A DNA stretch of 64,000 nt from Mycolicibacterium hodleri. GTDB taxonomy: Bacteria > Actinomycetota > Actinomycetes > Mycobacteriales > Mycobacteriaceae. Positions 31,606 to 40,709 of the stretch are shown here, in pieces (the first letter of the stretch is position 1; each line of letters opens with the position of its first letter). Under the pieces are notes generated by a model, which searched no databases, was not told the DNA's origin, and saw nothing but the letters and a program-made list of their open reading frames with translations. The position numbers and the translations under genes are program-made. The DNA lies in contig NZ_RCZG01000007.1 of the NCBI RefSeq assembly GCF_006439015.1, positions 62,001 through 126,000 on the forward strand. The letters run 5' to 3'.

Positions 31606-32900
31606 CAGGCCGGCTTCTCCTTCCGTACGCGAGCGGTCTTCGTCGACCGTGCATCGAGGGCCATCTCATCGGCTACTGCCACCTCGCGTTTGAGCCGGGC
31701 CGTTCCCGTCCGCTGGTCGACCTCGATGACCTTGCCGAGTTCGGTGACCTTGTCATCGTTGCCAGATTCCACCGCGAGTTCCATGGCGCGCTGCAGTTTC
31801 GCCGTCGCCGTCGCCACGTCCCCATCCCGGCGTGCGGCCAAACCGTCCTGGACTGCTTCGGCCAACTCGGCCTGGCCGGTGTAGTGCGCCACCCGGCGAT
31901 TGATCCGCGCGGATAGTGCCGTGTCGGCCGTCCACAGCGCGTTGACGAGACCCTGACCCAGAACCTGTTCGCCCGCAACGACACTCACCCGAACCGCCAG
32001 CTTCTCCTTGCCCGCCGCTGCGGGTTCGATGGCGACCTGAATGTGGTAGTCGCGGTCCTCGGCACCCCAGGACCCCAGCGGATACTCCCCGATCTGCTTA
32101 CCAGCTTCGGCACGTCGCTGGGTGAGGTCCTCGACGGTCGGCGCGACCTGCTTGACGAACTCGACGGTGGCCCCTGCGGGCGTCCATAGCCGCAACGTCA
32201 GATCCGGGATCGACTTGCCCATCGACGCGCGCATCATCGCCGCGAAGTCTTCGGCGAGATCTTCGGCGTCGGCGACGATGTCCACGGTCCCCATCAATGC
32301 CGACGAAATCGAGCGCAGTTCGTCCACGCGCCAGGCGGTACCGACGCCCCGGCAGTCGCAGGTGAACTGACCGACGCTGAGCGCGACTTCTCGCTGAAGC
32401 TGCTCGGGCGTCTCGTGCTCGTCCTTGCCGTCGGTGAGCAGAATTGCATGGGTGAGCGCCCCCGGGTATCGCCCGACGATGTTGCGAACGTAGGCAAGCC
32501 AGGTGCCCATCGCAGTGCCGCCGTTGGGCCGCAGACCGTCGACCACCCGCGCCGCCTCGGCCCTGGTCGCTGCGCTGGCCCGCGTCGGCACACCCTCCGG
32601 AGGGTAGACCGCGGCGGCTCCACTGGTGCCCGCCACGATGATGAAATACGTCCCGTCGCTGAGTTCGTCGATGGCGGCCGCCGTGGCACGCTTGGCGCCG
32701 TCGAACTTGCCCGCGGGCTTGAGCATCGACGTCGAGCAGTCGATGATGATCGCCTCGACGCGTTCAGCGGGGACGGCTGCCACCGCGACGTCACTTCCGA
32801 CGGTGATGCTGACGATGGCGTCGACGGTGCCGGACCCCTCGGGGAGGTAGGGATTGTGGTCGACATCGACCGTAATAGCCTGCTGTTCAATCGAACTCAT
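31605..32900 (-). CDS. VWA-domain protein (TerY-P-like cassette)
   Basis: 431-aa cytosolic von Willebrand A protein. The MIDAS metal site is complete: DCSTS (DxSxS) near residue 55, the Thr in NGGTAMG and the Asp in LLTDGKDE. After the VWA (about 45-230) comes a beta-rich region (TLRLWTPAGATVEFVKQ) and a helical C-terminus with Lys/Arg-rich tail. No signal peptide. The ATGA overlap with the PP2C gene and the 1-nt overlap with FHA tie it into the cassette. Kinase/PP2C/VWA triads are known as TerY-P systems in stress-related loci. Confidence 0.9.
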   Translation of the reverse strand: MSSIEQQAITVDVDHNPYLPEGSGTVDAIVSITVGSDVAVAAVPAERVEAIIIDCSTSMLKPAGKFDGAKRATAAAIDELSDGTYFIIVAGTSGAAAVYPPEGVPTRASAATRAEAARVVDGLRPNGGTAMGTWLAYVRNIVGRYPGALTHAILLTDGKDEHETPEQLQREVALSVGQFTCDCRGVGTAWRVDELRSISSALMGTVDIVADAEDLAEDFAAMMRASMGKSIPDLTLRLWTPAGATVEFVKQVAPTVEDLTQRRAEAGKQIGEYPLGSWGAEDRDYHIQVAIEPAAAGKEKLAVRVSVVAGEQVLGQGLVNALWTADTALSARINRRVAHYTGQAELAEAVQDGLAARRDGDVATATAKLQRAMELAVESGNDDKVTELGKVIEVDQRTGTARLKREVAVADEMALDARSTKTARVRKEKPA

Positions 32901-33925
32901 ATAGTTCCTCCGATCGGGACCACTGCGACGGTGATGTTGTCGTTCCCGCCGGCCTGCAATGCGTGTTCGACGAGAGCGCGCGCGGCAGCAGTCGGGTCGT
33001 TGCCCGCACAGAACCGTGCGATGTCGGCTGCGTCCGGCAGGTAGTTCCAGAGCCCGTCCGAACACAACAGCAGCGAACCCGGGCCGACGGCCGTGATGGT
33101 CGTCAACCCCGAATCCGACCACGGCTTCGCATCGGAGTCGGCGCCGAGCCACCGGGTGATGGTGTGCGCACCGCGCAGCACGAACTCCGAGTCCGCCGCG
33201 GCACCGGCCGTCATCAACTCCTGGGCCACCGAGTCGTCCACCGTCAGTTGCTGGGGAAGTCTGGGCAGATCGGGAAGCCAATAGGCCCTGCTGTCTCCCA
33301 CGCTGCCCACCGTGATCTCCACCCTGCCTTCGGTATTCGCTACGATCGCGGCGGCGGTGTAGGTGCAGGACGGAGCATTTGCCGGGTCCATGCCAGACCC
33401 GGCCTCCGCCGCCGCCTTCGTCGCCTCCGCCAGGCCTGCCAACACCGCCGTGTGTGACGTGCCAGCGGCGGCAAGCGAAGCGAGCATGCCCTCGACCCCC
33501 GCTTTGGACGCGGCGACCGAAGCCATCTGCGGCTCAACCGAGGTGGACACCCCGTCGCACACGGCGATCGCGAGTGAGTCGCACCGGCCAGGAACGCCTG
33601 TCACCATTCCAGCCGCGGCCGCGTCCTCGTTGCGAGCGTGGTGCAGGCCGCGATCGGTGGCCAGCACCATGACGCCCAGCCGGGCCTCATCCCGGTCGGG
33701 CTCGACGCGGCGATGGCCACATCCCGTGCAGTACCCATCGGAGAAGTCGTCGTTGCCGCAATCGGCGCACGGCCCCTCCAGGGGCAGTCCCGTCCGCGGT
33801 ACTGCGACGCGGCTCACAGTAGGTAACGGCACCTCGAAGAGGGCGCCGCCGCAGCTCTCACAGAACCTGTCCGATTTGCCCACCGGCGTAGCACATTTCG
33901 GGCATGTCCCCTGCTCCTCGGTCAT
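32897..33925 (-). CDS. PP2C-type Ser/Thr phosphatase with zinc ribbons
   Basis: 342-aa protein. Two N-terminal zinc ribbons (CPKCATPVGKSDRFCESCGG; CADCGNDDF...YCTGCG) precede a PPM/PP2C domain (about 85-340) with the metal-binding motifs DRGLHHARNED, AVCDGVS, VGSVGDSRAY, LLCSDGLW and GGNDNITVAV. It should reverse phosphorylation by the PknG-like kinase, to whose gene it is joined by an ATGA overlap. The zinc ribbons recur in the FHA protein and the kinase of this cassette, suggesting they bring the proteins together. Confidence 0.95.
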   Translation of the reverse strand: MTEEQGTCPKCATPVGKSDRFCESCGGALFEVPLPTVSRVAVPRTGLPLEGPCADCGNDDFSDGYCTGCGHRRVEPDRDEARLGVMVLATDRGLHHARNEDAAAAGMVTGVPGRCDSLAIAVCDGVSTSVEPQMASVAASKAGVEGMLASLAAAGTSHTAVLAGLAEATKAAAEAGSGMDPANAPSCTYTAAAIVANTEGRVEITVGSVGDSRAYWLPDLPRLPQQLTVDDSVAQELMTAGAAADSEFVLRGAHTITRWLGADSDAKPWSDSGLTTITAVGPGSLLLCSDGLWNYLPDAADIARFCAGNDPTAAARALVEHALQAGGNDNITVAVVPIGGTI

Positions 33926-36144
33926 ACCCGTGTCCTGGGTCTGATCTCATTGGCCTTCTCGACCAAGGCGATGCGTTCCCACATTTGCGGCGTCTGGTGG
34001 GCGAGCTCGCGATAGCAGCGTTCCATCCCCGTGCGGACACCGGACTCGTTGAAGTCGGTCCCGAGAAGGCGCGGCGTCTTGGTCTGGTGCCCCGCCTGCA
34101 GCCAGCCGAGGGCCGCGCCCAGCACCCGAAGGCGAACGGTCGCGCGCTTGGCAGTGGATTCGAGGGTGAGGGCGCCTGCCCGCCTGTCGACGTCGAGCAG
34201 CGTCTGCTCGTCGAGGTTATCCGACGTGCGTCCCTCGAGCAGGATTTCGATCGCGGCGGACCCGGCATCGGTGAAATAGGCAGAGGCAGAGGGAATCTGG
34301 TCCAGTGCAGTGACGGCGCCGGCGCGGTCTCCGGCCCGTTCCCGCTGCCTGGCCAACCCGAAGGCGGCGCTGACGTAGCTGCGGTCCGTCCGCCACACCA
34401 TCTCGTAGTAGCGCAGAGCGTCGTCGCGGGCATCGCGAAGTTCCGCAGTCGCCGCTATCGCCAGCTTGGGTGCGAGCTCGCCCGGCAGCGTTGCCAGTAC
34501 GATATCGAAATCAGCTGCAGCCTGGTCGAATTCGCCCTCGAGAAGTGCGCACTGCCCGCTGTACCACTGCAGTCGCCAGTCTCCTTGAATCACCGACTCT
34601 AGCTCGGCCAGACGCGCCCGGGCCTCCTCCACAGCACCGAGTTCCAACGACGCGCGAACCAGTCGCAGCGGGATCTCGACGGAGGTGCTCTTGCCCTGGT
34701 TCTCGCCACCTCGAGCGAGGTCCAGCGCGTGCTCGAGTTGCGCGGGCGGGGTTCCGCTGGTGGTCGCCAGCAGGGCGGCACCCGAGTCGGTCGGGTCGAC
34801 CACGGGGACGGGCAGTGCCGCAATCACTCGTGATGGTTTGACCGCCACGTCACGGCCCGCACCGTAAACCTCGCGCTGGGGACTGAAGTAAGTCGACATC
34901 CGTGGCCAGGCGATGTTCGAGTCGGCGGACGCGATCTCGTGTAGCACGCCGGTCAGCTGGTCGGCCATCTCCTCAATGGACGAGAAGCGCCGCAAGGGGT
35001 CGGCGTCGGTGGCGCGGAGGATTGCCCGGTATAGGGATTCGTACTTCGCGAGCACCGGCTCCGTGTCGGGTCCCGGCAGTTGGTCGACGAAGCGTCCATG
35101 CTCCTGGGGCACGTCCATGACGAGCACGGCCAGGGTGCGCCCGACTGTGTACACGTCGCTGGCGACGGTGGGCCCGGTCCGGGCGATCTCGGGTGCCTGA
35201 TAGCCGGCGGTCCCGAAGATCGCGCTCTCCTCGTCGTCCATGGCGATGACCGCTCCGAGGTCGATCAGCTTGAGCTGTTCGTCGGTCTGCATCACGTTGT
35301 CGGGCTTGAAGTCGCAGTAGGCCAGGCCCTGGCTATGGAGGTAGGCGACGGCGGGCGCGATCTCGACGAGATAGGCGACAGCCTGGTCGGGAGGGAGTGG
35401 ACCGTTGCGGGCCTTGCGGATCTGCTTGAGCGACGTGCCGCCGACGTACTCCATGACGATGTATCCGACCGGAGCGGTCGCGCCGACATCCAGGTGTTCG
35501 ACAAAGTTGTAGATCCGGACGATGTTGGGGTGCTCCACCTCCGAGAGCGTCAGGACCTCCGCTGCGGCGGCAGCCATCGCGTCGGCGTCGGTGGAGTTGA
35601 TCAGACCCTTGAGGACAACCCAGCGGTTGTGAACGTTGCGATCGACGGCGAGGTAGATCCAGCCGAGGCCACCGTGTGCGATGGCGCCCTGCACCTCGTA
35701 CTGCCCCCCGACGAGATCACCGCGAGACAGCTTGGGAATGAACGAGTATCGCGTTCCGCACTGTGTGCAGAAACCCTCGACGCGTCCTGGGTTACCGTCA
35801 CCGCTCCGTCCCACGGGCTTGCCGCAATCGGTGTTGCCGCAGAACCGGCTGCCTTCGGGCACCTTGGGATCGGTCAGGATGGCGGCGGCCGGGTCTCCCT
35901 TCGGAATCCGCGGCATCGTGATCACGCCGGCACCGAGGCGGCCCCGGGTACTCGACGACCGCGAGGATCCGGTGCGGGCCGTGCCCGCCGATCGGGCGGT
36001 CGGACGGCTCGCCGCGGTGGCCCGTGCGGCGGCGGTGGCGGGCGGCGGGGTGGGCGTCGATCCCGGCGGCGGTGGGGCCGTGCCGCAGACATCGCAGTAG
36101 CCGTCGACGACGGTGCCGCCGCATCCCGGTTCGGCGCACGTCAT
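33922..36144 (-). CDS. pknG: PknG-family Ser/Thr kinase with N-terminal zinc ribbon, rubredoxin-like and TPR regions
   Basis: 740-aa soluble kinase. Order: short zinc ribbon (CAEPGCGG...YCDVCG), Pro/Ala/Thr-rich linker (~25-75), rubredoxin-like pair of Cys motifs (FCGNTDCGKPVGR...FCTQCG), kinase domain (~150-400) with AIAHGGLGWIYLA, VVLKG, AYCDFKPDNVM in place of HRD, and LIDLGAV, then TPR repeats (~470-730). These are the PknG hallmarks. Canonical mycobacterial PknG begins differently and lacks the first ribbon, so this is probably a paralog. PknG controls 2-oxoglutarate/glutamate metabolism through GarA and reads amino-acid levels through GlnH/GlnX, both encoded just upstream here. Confidence 0.93.
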   Translation of the reverse strand: MTCAEPGCGGTVVDGYCDVCGTAPPPPGSTPTPPPATAAARATAASRPTARSAGTARTGSSRSSSTRGRLGAGVITMPRIPKGDPAAAILTDPKVPEGSRFCGNTDCGKPVGRSGDGNPGRVEGFCTQCGTRYSFIPKLSRGDLVGGQYEVQGAIAHGGLGWIYLAVDRNVHNRWVVLKGLINSTDADAMAAAAAEVLTLSEVEHPNIVRIYNFVEHLDVGATAPVGYIVMEYVGGTSLKQIRKARNGPLPPDQAVAYLVEIAPAVAYLHSQGLAYCDFKPDNVMQTDEQLKLIDLGAVIAMDDEESAIFGTAGYQAPEIARTGPTVASDVYTVGRTLAVLVMDVPQEHGRFVDQLPGPDTEPVLAKYESLYRAILRATDADPLRRFSSIEEMADQLTGVLHEIASADSNIAWPRMSTYFSPQREVYGAGRDVAVKPSRVIAALPVPVVDPTDSGAALLATTSGTPPAQLEHALDLARGGENQGKSTSVEIPLRLVRASLELGAVEEARARLAELESVIQGDWRLQWYSGQCALLEGEFDQAAADFDIVLATLPGELAPKLAIAATAELRDARDDALRYYEMVWRTDRSYVSAAFGLARQRERAGDRAGAVTALDQIPSASAYFTDAGSAAIEILLEGRTSDNLDEQTLLDVDRRAGALTLESTAKRATVRLRVLGAALGWLQAGHQTKTPRLLGTDFNESGVRTGMERCYRELAHQTPQMWERIALVEKANEIRPRTRV

Positions 36145-37289
36145 GTCGCGCTCTCCTGTTTCTCGACGAGAAGTTGCTGGTAGTCCGCGACCGCCCTAGT
36201 GACGGCGCGGAGGTCGCATGGCTGCCTATGCAGAAGTCCAGAGGCGATCCGACTGCAGGCCAACAGGTCTCGATCCTCACCCAGGTCGAGCCGGGCCGCC
36301 TTCGCCTGGTATGCCGTCAGTCGTCCCTTGAGTTCCATCCGACGGTCGAGCAGCCCCTGCGCCAGCTCCTCGTCCTCGGCCTGGACACGCATCGCCGCCT
36401 CGATCCGGCGGCGAAGCGCTCGCAGCGCAGGCGGATCCGGCGCGGTCATCGCTCCCAGCTCTGCGCGCAGGTCCGGCTCGATGTCCACGCGCACCGGGAG
36501 CGGACCCGACACCACGTCACGCTCAGCCGTCGCACGGATCTCCGCCAGCCGGTCGACACCTTGCCGCAGCGTGTCCAGTCGAGCCGCCGTCTCACCGATG
36601 GCGCCGGGCCAATTCGCCCGCAGCGCAGAAAGTTCGGCGAGTTCAGCCGATCGGTGTTCGACTTCGTTCGCAATGACACGAATGCGTTCCTCGACGTCTT
36701 GAGTGGTCAGGGCCAGTGGGTCGGTCGCCGAGACGGCCAAGAGCTCGGCGACCTCCCGCGGGAATGCGGCCCCTGCGTCGTCGAGTTGCTGCTGCAGCGG
36801 CGCGAGGCGGGTCACGATCAGCGAGTTGATGCGGTCGACGTCATCGAGGAACTCGGCGACGGCGGGGTATGCGTCGCGCATGTCCGCCGCCATGTCGGCC
36901 AGGCCGACGTAACCGACGGTCTCGCCCGGGCCGGTGATCACCCGCTTCGCCAGGGGAATTCGTTCTCTGGACACCTCTAGCGGCCGTTCGCGCAGCCATC
37001 TCGTCAACTCCACGCGATCGTCCTCGCCGAGCTTCGATCGCCGCGCCCTGGCCGCCTTCGCGGAGTCGAGGATGGACGTCATTCGCGCGACGTCCTGCCA
37101 CAGTTCGTCAAGGGACTTACCCACCTCCGCCCACCGGGTCGCGGTCACACCGGTCGGTGGATAGCGGCGCACGTGTTGCAGTCCCGGATGGTTGTCCAGT
37201 TCCAACAGCGTGGCCGAGGCAGCGTTGACCTCTCTGGTCCGCGAATCGAGTTCGCGGTCGATCTCTTCGGTGCTCAACATCGTCGTCAA
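36141..37289 (-). CDS. Coiled-coil protein of unknown function between glnH and pknG
   Basis: 382-aa soluble protein made almost wholly of charged helices (STEEIDRELDSRTREVNA, VEERIRVIANEVEHRSAELA, RIEAAMRVQAEDEELAQG). No signal peptide, membrane helix or metal motif. I do not recognise the family. It is joined to glnH and to pknG by ATGA overlaps on both sides, so it was probably retained as part of the signalling chain. A link or scaffold between the membrane sensor and the kinase is a plausible but untested role. Confidence 0.8.
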   Translation of the reverse strand: MTTMLSTEEIDRELDSRTREVNAASATLLELDNHPGLQHVRRYPPTGVTATRWAEVGKSLDELWQDVARMTSILDSAKAARARRSKLGEDDRVELTRWLRERPLEVSRERIPLAKRVITGPGETVGYVGLADMAADMRDAYPAVAEFLDDVDRINSLIVTRLAPLQQQLDDAGAAFPREVAELLAVSATDPLALTTQDVEERIRVIANEVEHRSAELAELSALRANWPGAIGETAARLDTLRQGVDRLAEIRATAERDVVSGPLPVRVDIEPDLRAELGAMTAPDPPALRALRRRIEAAMRVQAEDEELAQGLLDRRMELKGRLTAYQAKAARLDLGEDRDLLACSRIASGLLHRQPCDLRAVTRAVADYQQLLVEKQESAT

Positions 37290-38263
37290 TCCTGGTATCG
37301 CGCCTGCGGCGGGCCGGGCGAGGGCGCGACCTCCTGCAGATTGGCTTGATAGAGCCGCTCCCAGGTCCCGTCCTCGCGCATCTGCGCCAGGGCGCCGTTG
37401 ACGAATCGCACCAGATCATCGTTCCCGAGCTTGACCCCGACTCCGTATGGCTCGTCGCCGATGCTGGGACCGACCAACTCCAAGTTCTTTTGATCCTGGT
37501 CCTTCAGCCCGGCGAGCACGACGTCGTCGGTGCTGATCGCATCGACCTGGCCCTGTTGGATCATCACCAGACAGTCGGTCCACTGGCTCACTCCGTACAG
37601 CGTTGGTCGCGGGTCGAGCGCGAACAACGCGGCCAGCGAGGTCGTACCCTTCACCGCGCACACTCGTTTACCCGAAAGATCAGCGGCAGAACGGATTCCC
37701 GAACCCTTCGTCGCGAGGATCCGTTGCTTGGCGACGTAATACGGCGTCGAGAATGCGACCTTGTTCTTGCGATCGCACGTGATCGAGTAGGTCCGCACCA
37801 CCAGATCCACCTGACCTTCCTGCAGCGCCGTCTCCCGTTGCGCCGCAGTGACCACACGCAGATCAACCCGATCGGGATCGCCGAAGATGTCGCGGGCGAG
37901 TTCTCGGGCAAGGTCGATGTCGAAACCCTCGAGCCGACCCGTGGCAGGGTTCCGAGAACCGAACAGGTTGGTGGCCTGGTCCACGCCGACGATCAGCCGG
38001 CCACGCTCGAGAATGGCCGCCATCGTCGACCCGGGTGGCATGGCGCCGGGACTCGGTTGCGGACCGGGGCGCAGACTCGCCTCCCGGTCGCAGTCGGTGT
38101 TTCCGGCGGGCGGCGCGGTCTTGATCTCCTCGGCACCCCCCGGCATGCCGTTGACCGGGGTCACTGTGACCGCTTGCGGCGACTCGGGTGACCCGCACCC
38201 GACGGCGGTGAGGGCGAGCACGATCAGCCCCGATGTCACGGCCACCACGAATCGCGCCGTCAT
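37286..38263 (-). CDS. glnH: GlnH-like amino-acid-binding lipoprotein
   Basis: 325-aa solute-binding lipoprotein. The lipobox LTAVGC follows a 20-residue signal. The family-3 binding domain spans about 85-315: GRLIVGVDQATNLFGSRNPATGRLEGFDIDLARELARDIFG, VRTYSITCDRKNKVAFSTPYYVAKQRIL and KGTTSLAAL. In the PknG system GlnH binds Asp or Glu and passes the signal to the membrane protein GlnX and then to PknG; here it is encoded between glnX and the kinase with no ABC permease, fitting a sensor rather than a transporter. The start overlaps the glnX stop region by ATGA. Confidence 0.92.
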   Translation of the reverse strand: MTARFVVAVTSGLIVLALTAVGCGSPESPQAVTVTPVNGMPGGAEEIKTAPPAGNTDCDREASLRPGPQPSPGAMPPGSTMAAILERGRLIVGVDQATNLFGSRNPATGRLEGFDIDLARELARDIFGDPDRVDLRVVTAAQRETALQEGQVDLVVRTYSITCDRKNKVAFSTPYYVAKQRILATKGSGIRSAADLSGKRVCAVKGTTSLAALFALDPRPTLYGVSQWTDCLVMIQQGQVDAISTDDVVLAGLKDQDQKNLELVGPSIGDEPYGVGVKLGNDDLVRFVNGALAQMREDGTWERLYQANLQEVAPSPGPPQARYQD

Positions 38264-39525
38264 AGAAACTCCTTGAGCCTCGGCCACAGGCCGACGACAG
38301 CGGCCGCCGCGGCGATCACCATCAGGACCAGCGTGCCAGTGGGACTCCACGCGAGCCTCGCGCCCGCCGCCGACACGTCGTCGCGCAAGGTCGCGCGGGT
38401 CCGTTCGATGGCATCACTCAGACTCGTTTCGACAACGGCGAACTGCGCCGCCGAACCGCTGGGATCGCTGCCTATCGCCTGCGCGACCGCAGCTTGATAG
38501 TCACCGCCTCGGTAGAGCTCCACCTGGTCGCGGTGGCTGGCCACCCACTTGAGGACGCCGTCGGCGGCCGCTGCGGGTCCCTGGTCGAGCAACGCCGACA
38601 CCTGCCCGACGTGATCGTTGAACGACGCCTCCCCCGCCGTGACGTCACCGCGGGAGATCAGCTGCAGGGTCTCGTCGGTTCTGGCCTTCTGGGTGAGCAC
38701 TCGCGCGTTGGCGAGCTTCTCGAACCTCGCGGTGCCCTCCATTCGGCTCTGCTCGACCTTGCTCGCCGCGAATACGTTGGCGACCGCGATCCACCCGATC
38801 ACCAGCAACACGGCGATTGCCGCGCCGATCAGTCCTCTGTTGAACTGGCGGTTGGTCCGCCCGATCAAGATCAACGATCCCGCCGCGATCAGCACCAGAA
38901 CGATCACCAGCAGGACCAGGCCGGCGATCGGCAGCGAACCCACGCCGATCTGGTCCCGGTCGACCGCCGCGAGGGCTCCGGTGTAGACACGCTCGGCACT
39001 GGGGAGCATCGAGGTCTGCATCAGGGATGACGCTTCCCGAAAGTACGCCGCCCCCACCGCGAAGCCCTGCCGGTTGTTTGCCCGCGCGGATTCGACCTGA
39101 CCCGTGTAGGCGACCAGATCAGCCGATATCTGCGCCAACGCGGTGCGGGTGTCGTGATCGGTGGCCCCCAGCGTGGCGTCGGTCAGGGCTTCTGCGGCGT
39201 CGGCCAGGGCTTGTTGGTACCGCGCCCGCATGGCAGCCGTCTCGAGCCCGCCGGACAGGTACTCCGTCGCGGCCGCCGCGTCGGCGGCCGAAAGTGCGGC
39301 GTAGAGCTTCTGCGCCGAGTAGGCGAACGGCTCGGAACGATCGAGAACCGACTTGCTCTCGGTGATCCGGCCATCGAGCTGACCCCCGACGACGACACCG
39401 GCGAGCACGCACGACGCCGCGACGACGATCGCGATCAGTCCGACGACACCGGGCGTCGTACGGAGGAAGCGACGCAGCCATCCCACGGACGCCCGCGCAC
39501 TAAGAGTGGGCGTAGTAGCGCTCAT
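38260..39525 (-). CDS. glnX: GlnX-like membrane signalling protein
   Basis: 421-aa membrane protein with four predicted helices: GVVGLIAIVVAASCVLAGVVV near the N-terminus, PIAGLVLLVIVLVLIAAGSLIL and LIGAAIAVLLVIGWIAVANVF in the centre, and GTLVLMVIAAAAAVVGLW at the C-terminus. Two large helical extracytoplasmic domains of about 150 residues lie between, the layout of GlnX, which transmits the GlnH signal across the membrane. ATG 39525 was preferred to GTG 39534, since the GGGGG site would otherwise touch the start. Only 5 nt separate it from the nagA stop. Confidence 0.9.
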   Translation of the reverse strand: MSATTPTLSARASVGWLRRFLRTTPGVVGLIAIVVAASCVLAGVVVGGQLDGRITESKSVLDRSEPFAYSAQKLYAALSAADAAAATEYLSGGLETAAMRARYQQALADAAEALTDATLGATDHDTRTALAQISADLVAYTGQVESARANNRQGFAVGAAYFREASSLMQTSMLPSAERVYTGALAAVDRDQIGVGSLPIAGLVLLVIVLVLIAAGSLILIGRTNRQFNRGLIGAAIAVLLVIGWIAVANVFAASKVEQSRMEGTARFEKLANARVLTQKARTDETLQLISRGDVTAGEASFNDHVGQVSALLDQGPAAAADGVLKWVASHRDQVELYRGGDYQAAVAQAIGSDPSGSAAQFAVVETSLSDAIERTRATLRDDVSAAGARLAWSPTGTLVLMVIAAAAAVVGLWPRLKEFL

Positions 39526-39530
39526 ATCGT

Positions 39531-40709
39531 TCACCCCCGATCAAGATCGTAACCTCGGACGTTCTCGGCGTCGGGTTCCACGACCCATGACCCCCGACGC
39601 ATCACACCCGCCACCATCAAGCGCGAATCCAAGAGCACCGCATCGGCGGTCGCTCCCTGTGCGAGTCCGCCGGATGGTAGGCCCAACGCTCTAGCGGGAT
39701 TGAGCGAGGCCTGTCGCACGGCCAGTTCCATGGCCTCGGCGCGTGACATTCCGCCGTGCTCGACTGCGAATCTGAACACCCGATCCATGGTCGCCGTGCT
39801 CCCGGCGATCGTGTCCGTGCCCGCCACCCTCGCCACTCCGTCGACGACGTCCACCGCCAACGGCCCCAGCTGATAGCGGCCGTCGGCCATTCCGGTCGCC
39901 GCCATCGCGTCGGTCACCAACGAGACCCGGTCGGTCCCCGCGCTCTGCATCACGTGGCGGTAGATGGCGGGATCGAGGTGGACGCCGTCGGTGATCAACT
40001 CCACGGTTACCCGCGGGTCTTCGAGGAGCGCGATGATGGGTCCCGGCTCGCGGCGATCGATGGGCCGCATGGCGTTGAACAGATGGGTGCCCACTGTTGC
40101 CCCCGCGGCGATGGCGGCCCGCGTCTGCTCGTACGTCGCCTCGGTGTGGCCGACGGCGACCACGACACCGGCTTCGACGAACTGCCGGATCGCCGCCTGT
40201 GCGCCAGTGCGTTCCGGCGCAATGGTAACCATCCGGATGGTGCCGCCGCCCACGTCGAGGACGCGTCCGATCTCGGCGGGATCCGGGTCGCGCATCAGGG
40301 AGGGTTGGTGGGCGCCACAGCGCTTGGTGGAGAGCCACGGGCCCTCGAGGTGAATCCCATCGATCAGTCCCGAGCGGACGTCGTTGGCCAATTCACCTAC
40401 TTGCCTGAGCAATTCGTCCGCACCGGCCGTGACCAGGGAGGCGATGAGCGTGGTGCTGCCGTGCCTGCGATGCAGCTCGACGGCTGTCGCGGTCTCGGAG
40501 CTGACGGCGGCCGTGAAGTTCGCTCCCCCGCCACCGTGCAGATGCGTGTCGACGAAGCCGGGCACCACCGTCACTGCGCCGAGGTCGACATCGGCGGGCC
40601 GCGGTGCGGCACCATCCCCGACGCCGAGTACCACGCCATCTTCTACGTCAATCCACCCGGGCCGCAACAGCTCTCGGCCCGTCAGCAGGGTATCGGCGGT
40701 CAGCAGCAC
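39531..40709 (-). CDS. nagA: N-acetylglucosamine-6-phosphate deacetylase NagA
   Basis: 392-aa amidohydrolase that removes acetate from GlcNAc-6-phosphate. Metal and substrate motifs are all present: PGFVDTHLHGGGG, IHLEGPWLS, VAVGHTEATYEQ, GTHLFNAMRPI, ITDGVHLDP and the catalytic Asp in LVTDAMAATGM. The GTG start abuts the nagB stop. The unit crr-nagB-nagA brings in and degrades amino sugars. The following glnX gene is 5 nt away, so the PknG cassette may be read through from here. Confidence 0.97.
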   Translation of the reverse strand: MLLTADTLLTGRELLRPGWIDVEDGVVLGVGDGAAPRPADVDLGAVTVVPGFVDTHLHGGGGANFTAAVSSETATAVELHRRHGSTTLIASLVTAGADELLRQVGELANDVRSGLIDGIHLEGPWLSTKRCGAHQPSLMRDPDPAEIGRVLDVGGGTIRMVTIAPERTGAQAAIRQFVEAGVVVAVGHTEATYEQTRAAIAAGATVGTHLFNAMRPIDRREPGPIIALLEDPRVTVELITDGVHLDPAIYRHVMQSAGTDRVSLVTDAMAATGMADGRYQLGPLAVDVVDGVARVAGTDTIAGSTATMDRVFRFAVEHGGMSRAEAMELAVRQASLNPARALGLPSGGLAQGATADAVLLDSRLMVAGVMRRGSWVVEPDAENVRGYDLDRG

